DNA from: Stenopsyche tienmushanensis
Taxonomy: Eukaryota > Arthropoda > Insecta > Trichoptera > Stenopsychidae
Assembly (NCBI GenBank): GCA_008973525.1
Contig: WACJ01000402.1
Span: 682,001-746,000, forward strand
Reading direction: 5' to 3'
DNA: 64,000 nucleotides
The notes beneath the pieces are model-generated. The model saw only the letters and a list, made by a program, of their open reading frames with translations. It did not search any database and was not told the origin of the DNA. Each line of letters opens with the position of its first letter. The first letter of the stretch is position 1. Below, in pieces: positions 35,601 to 44,600 of the stretch. Position numbers and translations under genes: made by a program.

Positions 35601-38600
35601 TCCTGTCATATCGAAAATCCCTCAAAATTAACATGCATTAAAATTATTTTTCAAGTGTCGATATTTAAATTAATTGTTATAAATTATAAATTAATTCGTT
35701 TGTAAATAACTGAATATTTTAAATGTAAATTAAATTATTTTCAAAAGTCGCGCGCGCCATCTAGCGGCGAGTAGAAATAACATCGCCCGTTTGGCATCGC
35801 ACTACTCGGATGTTACGCCATCGTCCCGTTGGTCGTGTATTTTTCCATGCCGTATTGATTGTTTATTTTGTTTAAATGCATTTTTAAAATGATAAATCCG
35901 CTTTCGGGCCGATTTCTGTTGCGGGCGACGGGTCGCGTTCTATCGGTTCGGCTGTCGTCCGGTGTCCTCCGAAAAAGAGGACATGTGTCCGTCAGTATTA
36001 CAGTCACCGAGTAACTGTCCCAAATGACTGTTATGGAATGTAGTGTTTACTATCGCGAGCACTTGCGCGTTGTAAACAATCGGCCCCCCACCCGCGCCCG
36101 AGAGCCGTTGCCCTCGGGAAGGTCGTTGACCGGCGGACGACCTCGCCGGAACTTCGACTACGCGCCGCCGGAGGCGCTCGCCGCTACGTGATGATATTGA
36201 CAATTTTGAATTATTTATTTTTTATTTTAAAATGTGCAAATATTTTTAAATAATTTTATTATATTTATATCAATTTATTGCGCATTGTTTTGGAATTTTT
36301 AAAAATATTTTTGTGTCGTGCTTTTTAATCGGCGCGCGAATAGTTCGGCCATCTGCTGCCAGATGGTGCATTCGATGCGCGTCGATCGAATGCATCGCAA
36401 CGATGCATCGGATCGGGGATGCGGATCGCTCGCACCCCGAAACGACGTCGCCCGCGCCGCGATAGCGAATGTGTGCCGACGCGCGGGCGCCGTCTGTCGG
36501 CCGATCGTTGCGCCCGAAAAAAAAAATGGTCAGTGCTCGTCGCGATGTGTGTCAGTTCGACGACCGCATTAACATAATAAACATCGGCGCTCATATTCGC
36601 ACTAATCTCGCACATATTCGTCGCGCATAATCGATGACACGCGACGCGCCGAACGCCGGGTCAACGGACAGCGTCCGCCGACCCATTGCGGAGTGCCATA
36701 AATCTAGGAACGGTGACGCGGAGTTGCGTCATTGAACTTATTTCGCGTTCCCGTTAGTCCGCCTCGGCGGCGCTATCCGGCCACAGATGGCGCGGGCGGC
36801 GGCGGATGATTCATCCCGCATTTCGGCGCTCGTCTATCCGGACGATCGGAATTCATATCGGCGCGCGCGCGGACGACCGGTCCGCTTCTGTCGCATGACC
36901 CGTCGTAAATTAGAAATAGTACAGTTAACTCCGCCGTTCGCCCGCGAGAGAGCGTCGAGCGCGCGCTCTTTCCTCCCGGGTGTCAACGAACGGACTTGAC
37001 CATAAAAATAAAGAACGTCACACGAAATGTGGCGCTGTTCGGCGACAACGGCGCGATCGTGCCGCGGAATCGGACCGACGGTCGCCCGTCTTCGTGCGAT
37101 CCGGGAGCCGCGGCCCGCGCGCGTTCTAATTCCGGGAAGTCCAGCGAGGGTCCGGCGCATCGGGCGCGGGGTGCGGGGCGCGGGGCGGCGGCGACGGGAG
37201 CGACATATACACCGTTCCCGATATATAGGGCGACGGAGCGAAGACGTGTTGCAACGCGGGTTCAGCGCCCGCAGGCCGATCTCATCCCAGCGGCTACGGC
37301 CCGAGGGGCCTTTTTGGCGCGTGCGCGTTTCGCAACTCGGCGGAGTGCAACGCTCTCGCCTCCCCCGCGCCCTCGCCCCTCGCCCTCTCTCCCGCTCTGC
37401 GAGCGAGCTTTTGTTTTCTCGCGGTCGCGCGGGTCGTCGACCTTCTCGGGCCGTCCGCCTGGAACGTTCTTCGCAGCTCCGCGACCGACGGCCCGGGACC
37501 CGAGCGATATCGATTCTCTCGTTCGACGAGACTTCACATTCGCCCCGAACGAACTGTCGATACGCGCAGAGAGCGCTTCCGACACCTGTTCGAGCGGTCG
37601 GATCGCGTCCGTCATTCAAGCCGCGCATCGTAAAGAGCGAGACGGCGCGAGAGCCGAGCGAGAGCGAGCGAGACGGAGAGTCGCCCTTACTACGAGCCTG
37701 ACGTAAATCGCGTAGCGCGCGCGGATCGCAAACCGTCGGCGGCGCATCGCGTTGCATCATTCGCTCGCATCTGATTAAATTCACACAACAAATTTCACAG
37801 CGATTGCGCAACGACACGGATCGCAAACGCCATAGAATATGCGGTCCGTCGTGTTTCGCGCGCGATCTGGACTCGTCGTAGAGGGCGACGCCCGCAGATC
37901 GGCGCCGCGGAGCGAAATGCAATTCATTCCTCGCCGAAATGCACTCGTTACGTGCTAGCGGGATAAAATTAGTCAGCGGCGCAGGACGCGCGGCGGGATC
38001 GGATTTCTCCGATTGTGCAAGACTTACATGATCGACGTATCGATAAAATTACAAATTTACGCAAATCGTCGAGAAAAACAATGCGAGGAGCGAGATTTTC
38101 CGTTGCGCAACGATCTCGGGAGTCGCGTTCGAATTGGAAGACGGCCCGAATTAGACGAACGTAAATATTTATCGACACGTGAATTTTTGTCCGCCGCGAG
38201 CTCGTTGCGCAAGAGTCGACTAAAAGAGAAATTTAATCGCGGAAAGAACGCGCTGCGCTCGAAAAATAATAACAGATATGGCTCGCTTTCTTCGGAGACG
38301 CGAAAGTGGGCGTCGAACGCGAAAACGACGCTGCGGCGCTGCACGCGAACGACACAGATGAGATGCGAGAGACGAGAGACGAGAGCGCTCTCTGCCAGAT
38401 CGATCGTATCGGAATGCGTCGGGATGTTTGTAAACAAGTCTCGTTACGTAAAGGGATTTCCTTCCGACGCGCCGAGTTCGTCGAACTGCGATTCCGACGT
38501 ACGTCACGCGACGCATCTCGGCGCATCGCATCGACATTGCCTTCTTCTCGACGTGCCGTATTCGATATCGGACGTGGGAGATCTCCACGGAAGATCTTAC

Positions 38601-41600
38601 CGAGGAGACGATTCAACGCAGTGGTTTCCCGTTGCCTAAAGTAAATATAGTATTCTTCGGAAAGATAGGAGAGCGTTCCATGATTAAATAGCGAAATATC
38701 CATTACACACAAACCTTAATTTAATTATTGTTGCAAATCAAAACACTCACTTATGGGGCGTCCTCGAGACGATCCATTGGAAATATTCATATTTCCGATC
38801 TCCCAATTTTATCGGTACCGTGATTTTTTTTTCCACAATCTAGATTCGAACCCGAATTCAGCTCGACGAAGTCCGGCCGCGATCGAACGATTCGCAACAA
38901 TAAATGCGAAACGGCAGTGAGAATTTGTATTTAGATACCGAACCGTCTATCTGGGTCAGGTGATTGACCCGCGGCAAAAATATGTATCTGTCTTTGTTCG
39001 GAATTGATACGCCGCAAAAGTGCATTCGGAATGCACAAAAAGATGCCGCATCCCTGGTCGGCGATCGAAGGGAAAAAATCGATTAAATTCGAAGGCGACT
39101 TTTATGAATGAATCTCGCGCGCCTATCGCTACTATGCTCCGGGCTCGCGCAGATCGTATGTCGATTTTTTTAATCAAATTTGCATCGTCACGCGTTTGTG
39201 TCGTTGACCGATCCTGGGAGCGGAGGCGCTCCCGGAGCCGGAGCCGGAGCCCCGGGAGTCCACCCGCTCTCCGGTGTCGTCGCTCGCCGATTTCTAATTT
39301 ATGTCATCCGACACCGGTGGATCTTGCCGTAATAAAATTCAATCGATTTCATTATCCTGGCGTTTCGGAACGGACGCGCGGCCCCGGAGGCCGACGACCC
39401 GCGGCGGCTCCCGACCGGCGGTCCGCGGTCCGTCGATATTTTCGACCGTCCGTCGCCGGAAATAGCCCGCCTCGTTTCTGGGCCACATATTTGTGAGCCA
39501 ATTTCGTTTTATTTTCGCCTTTCGCTCCTCCGCGTGGCGATCCGTCACTTTTCGAGCTCGCTTCGAATGTTTACAAAATAACGAAACGCACCGCGGACTC
39601 GGCCCCCCCTCGCTCCCCTCGCCCGAGACGGCGCAAAAAATTGTTTGCGTCGTTAATCCGTCTCCGACGTAACAGTACTTTTCTAATGTCGCACGCTAAA
39701 AAAGTAGATGCGACCGTTTACCTCGTGGACTTTGCCGAATGCCACGAGTTAATCATAATAAACGGTCGCGCAGACTTGCTCGAGAGCTTCGGGAGGCAAA
39801 AAACGAGGCGGAAAAGAGACGAAAAAATGTGCAATCCCAGTTGCGTCAGGTCAAACGGGCGGAGTCGACGACCTGCCCGCCGGGAACAGTCGGTCAGGTC
39901 AGTGCGTTCGCCTAATTAATGCAAATCGCGCGCGACGAACCTCCTCGTCTCCGCCGCACTCTACGGGAACCGACGTCCAACGATGCAACTGTAAATCGAA
40001 CCCATCACGCGAGCGTCGCATCCGAATCTATCGTCAGTCTTCGTCGCCTCCGTCGCTCTCCCGCCGATCCGATCCAGACGGGCGAGCGTCGGTTCGAAAG
40101 ATAAATTTGACCCGATCGGATCCGAAGCGACGACCTCTCGTCGTCCGAGCGCTCCGCCGTCCGCGGGGCTTTCGTTCGTCCGGGTCAAATTTAAATTGAC
40201 GTTGATGATCTCTTCAGATGTCGCTTGTTGTAAATTAGACCCGTTTATTTGACGAAAATCCACACCGAACGAGGAGGACGTGCGTTTTAAACGTGCCCCG
40301 AGACGAAGGCGCGATCGGATGAATAGAGTCGCGTTTTAAATTTATTGCACAGTAAAAAATTCGACGAAGTGTGAATTAAATTTGATCGGAATGAATTAAA
40401 TAGGTCGCGCGTCGCAAAGAATGCAAGTCGAGCGGACGGGGTCGTTTCTTAAAACGCGAAGAAACGAGAACGCGCTTTGGCAAATCGGAGCGCCGCGGGA
40501 CCGTTATGGCTCGGACGCGGCATCTTTTTAGCTATTATCGTCCCTATTAACGGTTCTCCGACCACTCGATTTATGACGATTTTAACACTTCGTATGAGTG
40601 CTTTGTTTACCGTTTTCGGACTGGTTCCTGCGAATCGTCGCGCGACGGAAAATTCGGAGAAAACCGAATCATTCGCATCGCTCCGGCAAATCGTCGAACG
40701 TCGGGACTCCCCTCTCCGATCGCGCCCGACCCCCCGCCGTCGGGTCGACTCCGAGGGTCGCCGGTCGGTCCGCCGCGGGCGTTCCGATTTTTTACGGGCG
40801 GCGCTTCGCGAAATTTCGAGACCGAGGTCGCGCTCTCCGCTTCTCCCGGTCGCGCGACTACGCGGTCGTTCCGGAGGAGGTCGCCGCGGAGGGACGGGGG
40901 CGCAGCGCTCGCTATAAATAGCAAAGTGTGTCAGGGAGCCGAAATGCGCGGGAAGCGATTCCCGCGCAGGTCTCCGACCCCCGGGGCGGCCCCGCACCGG
41001 GAGGCCGGCCGCCGACCCGCCCGGAAGGTCGCCGGCGGTCGCGAACCCGAGCCTTCCTTCCGAGCGGCCCTCCGCCCTCCGGCCCCCGCTTCCGGCCGAC
41101 CGCGGTCGAAGCGACGGAGCGGGCCCCGTCCGGCCTCTCGGCCGAGGGGAGACCGCGGGCTCGGGTCGCCCCCCGCGAGCGACGGGACCGGTCCCGGGGG
41201 GCGCGGGCGCAGTTGCGGTAGGCGCCGCCGCGCGTCACGGTGACGTCGCGCCGGGCCGACGACCGCGAGGTCGGCGAACTCCCGCCGGGGACCCGCGCGC
41301 CCCTCCGGCCCCGCGCCCTCCTCCGGCCCCGCGCCCTCCCCCGCGTGCCGCTCGAGATGACGAAACGTCGACGGGCCGCGCCGCGAAAACGGGTTAAGGC
41401 TGACGGGCCGATTCGCGATATTTTTTATCCGGCCGCCGGGTGAACGCTCTCCTCGTCGCCTGCAACTTTTCGCGGATTCGGTGCCACGGCCAATAAAGCA
41501 ATATTTCTTGCGAAACCGCACCGGAGCGATTGCCAAAGCGCGAACCGGGCGCGACGGTCGCCCCGCGAGGCGCCCCCGTCCGCTCCCGGCCCGGGGCGCT

Positions 41601-44600
41601 TCCGGACCCTCCCGGCCGTCGTTCGCGGGGAGTTCCGAAACGACGGACGGACGGCGGAACGCAGGGGAGGGAAGTCGCGCGGCCGCGGGCCGGGCGCCGA
41701 CCCCGGGGTCGACGACCGCTCCGCGGTCGAGATGCGCCCCCGCGTCCCTCCGCCCGCCCTCGGTCCTCCCGTCTCTCCCGCGACTGCGCTGCGCTCCGAA
41801 ATGTACGGTTCGCACCAAATTTGCACTGAAATTCCACTGAAAATCGCGGCTCGGCGATCGTCCCCGAATCGGACGACGGGGAGTCCCCGGGGACCTTCGG
41901 AGCCGCGGCCGGGGCCCCGTCGGGCCCTCGTTCGGCGGCCGGGCGGGCCTCGGCGCGCGGGACGGCGCTCTCACTTTCGCCGGCGGGGCGCGAGTTCAGC
42001 GTCCGCGAAGTGGGCCACGAGCCCCGCGCCCCGCCACCCCGCCCGGCCCCCTCCCCGAGCCCCGCCGCCGCGCCGACCTCGCGCGCCAGTCGTCGTCTGC
42101 CCTCCGAGCCGTTCGCTCGCACTTCGACTTGTTCCGTTCCGTCGCTCGGTTGCTTCGTCGGTCGGTCGGTCGGTCGTCCGTCCGTCCCTCCCTTGGTGTC
42201 CGCTAGCCGCGATGTGCCGCGATTGACCCTCGCGCCTCCGCCCCTCGTTGCGTTCCCGTGCTATGCAAACGGACGAGATGGGCTGCGCGCGCGACGGCGG
42301 CGAGCCTTCCCCGCCGTCCCCGCTCGTCGGGAAGTCAGACGTTCTGAAAAAGACCCACAGTGTGCTAGTTCAAATGTTAGAATCGAAGCCCCTGTTCGAG
42401 GGGTCGCGGCCGGAGAGCCTCTCGAGCGACTCCGGCTGCGACAGCGACTCCGGCGGCGAGGCCCCCTGCCGCTGCCCCGCTCGCTCCGAATCGGAAGCGA
42501 GCGACGGCGCTGACGGGGACGACGACTGTCCGCAGGGTTTCTTCAGACGCTCCATCCAGCAGAAGATCCAGTATCGGCCCTGCACCAAAAACCAGCAGTG
42601 CTCCATCCTCCGCATCAACAGAAACCGCTGCCAGTACTGCCGCCTCAAGAAGTGCATCGCCGTCGGCATGAGCAGAGACGGTGAGTCTCCTTCGTCTTCG
42701 CGCCCTCGGGACCTCGGCGTTCCGTTCGAAGGGAACGCGCGAAAACGGGCGGGTCGACGACCTCTCGGCCCGTTTTCGCAATCGCCGTCGAGAATCGGAA
42801 CGCTCGCGTAAAATTCGGAACGACCCGGCGGGCTTCCCGGAGAGCTCGCGCCGGAGGATCTCGGCGACGACCGATACGACGGAACGGCGGACGGGCGGCC
42901 GTCGACCCCGAGCGGGGGGGGGAGGGGAGGGCCGCTCGGAAGTCGCCCGCGGCCCCGGCCCGACCCACTTTTCGGAGCTATTTTGTCCTCGCGCAACCTC
43001 GCCGCGGACCGGCGGGGGAGGTCGCGCTCTCGACTCGCGGGGGACCGACGCGCGGGACGGCGCCCTCCCCGCCGCGAGGGGGGCGACCCGGGGGCGCGAC
43101 CCGGGCTCGCGGGGTCGCCCCCCGACGGCGAGAGCGGCGGCGAAAGCGGTGTCGCCGCTTCCGCGCCGGAGAAAGTCGCCTTTCTCCGGCGGGTCGCCGC
43201 CCTCGCTCTTTCGTAACGAGAGAAATTACACACATTTTTCCCCGCCTCGTCTGTTACGCGTCTAATCTGCCGTTTCACTTTCGCTTTCGGAGAAATTTGC
43301 GCGGCGCGGGTCGGAGGGGCCGATCTCCCGCGAGGCGGCGACCCGGAGTCGCGTCGCCCGACGCGGGGCTATTTCGATCCCCGGAGCTCCCGTCGGGGCG
43401 CGGAGACTCAGCCGAGTCGCGAACCCGACGCGCGCGGCGACATCCGGCGGCGCCCGAGCGAACCTCGCGGCCGACGACCTCGCGCCCGATCCTCCCGGAT
43501 CCTTCCCCTCGAGCCGATCTCTCCCGCGTCAATTTAACAAAATATAAATTCTAAACAACTTGAGTGTTTCAATTTTATATTGAAAAAAAAAAAATTTTTT
43601 TTTCGATTAAAATATTTTTTTGAAAGTGGGAATATTTTTTTAAAATTATGAATATTTAAATTTACAAAATTGAGGGCAGAATCGCTCGCGTCGGTATCGC
43701 TCGCGCGCAAGGTCGGCGACCGTCGGTGTGGCGCGCCGCCGCTAGATGTCGCCGTCGGTCCTCGCGCCGGTGCTCGCTCGCGCTCTTATCGCGAGTTCGA
43801 CGACCCGCCGCGGAGGGAGCGGGTCGTCCGCGTCAAAACGGGAGGGTTGTTTTTTTCCGTTTTTTACGGATTTGGAATGTCCGATCCTTCGAGGCGTCCC
43901 GGGAGAGGAGCGCCGCGCGACGGTCGCCCGTCGACTGGGAGCCGAGCGCGGGTCGGGACTCGCGCCCGCGTCCTCGGGGTGCACGCGGTCGGGTGTTACG
44001 CGTGCGACACCGGTTATTTGCGCATCTCCAGTTGACCGTTGTGGGGGGGCGGCGCGAGGGCGGGGGGCGTCAGTCGCGCGCCGCAAGTTCAAGGGCACGC
44101 GCGGGGAGGGGCGCGCGGGGAGGAGCGGTCGGCGCGCTCCGCCGAGTCTCAGTGCCGCCGAGCCATCTCAGCGAGCGGACGTGCGCTGTTCTCGCTCCGT
44201 GCCGACGGCCGTGTGTCGCGATAGCGCTTCGCGCCCAAACCTACCCACTGTGATTTGAGTGATCTCATACGATTCGATCGTCAAACAGACACTGTCAGAC
44301 GGGAATCGTCACCGTTCCCGACTTGTGAAAGTTTCAAATGTCAGTCGAGAACTCGCCCTCCGAATCGGGGAGGAGGACGCTCCGCAAGTTCTCGGCGATA
44401 TCGTGAACTGTGAACCGCCCGGTTGTGAATTAGTTTTGCCTCGTTACCGAATAAGTTTTTAATGGTATTGAAAATGAGCGAAGAGTTACCGATCTTGAAG
44501 GGCATCCTCAACGGAGTCGTCAAATACCACAATGCCCGTACGTATCTCTTCCGTGTCTCATTGTCGTCGGCGAGAACGTCGCGCCGAAATCGAAATCGAA

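Larger units (their letters stand above)
31901..42535 (+). other. E75A intron 2 (10.6 kb, CpG-rich)
   Basis: It runs from GTAAGA to TGTCCGCAG. CpG-rich DNA makes long open frames on both strands that overlap and match nothing, so I treat them as composition artefacts. AT-rich islets lie at 35.62-35.75 and 36.19-36.32 kb. It holds inverted receptor half-sites (32724, 36121, 38958), CTCF-like motifs (35754, 36784), TATA-like sequences (37222, 40913) and, at its end, the E75B leader and coding start. Confidence 0.7.

Noticed and set aside
36834..37922. Very long open frames on both strands in the CpG-rich intron (up to about 360 codons)
   Set aside because: Sequence rich in GC has few stop codons. 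The frames overlap on opposite strands, are Arg/Ala/Pro/Gly-rich, match no family and lie inside an intron of E75.
38843..38856. Minus-strand B-box-like GGTTCGAATCT
   Set aside because: The sequence that should hold the A box and stems does not fit a tRNA.
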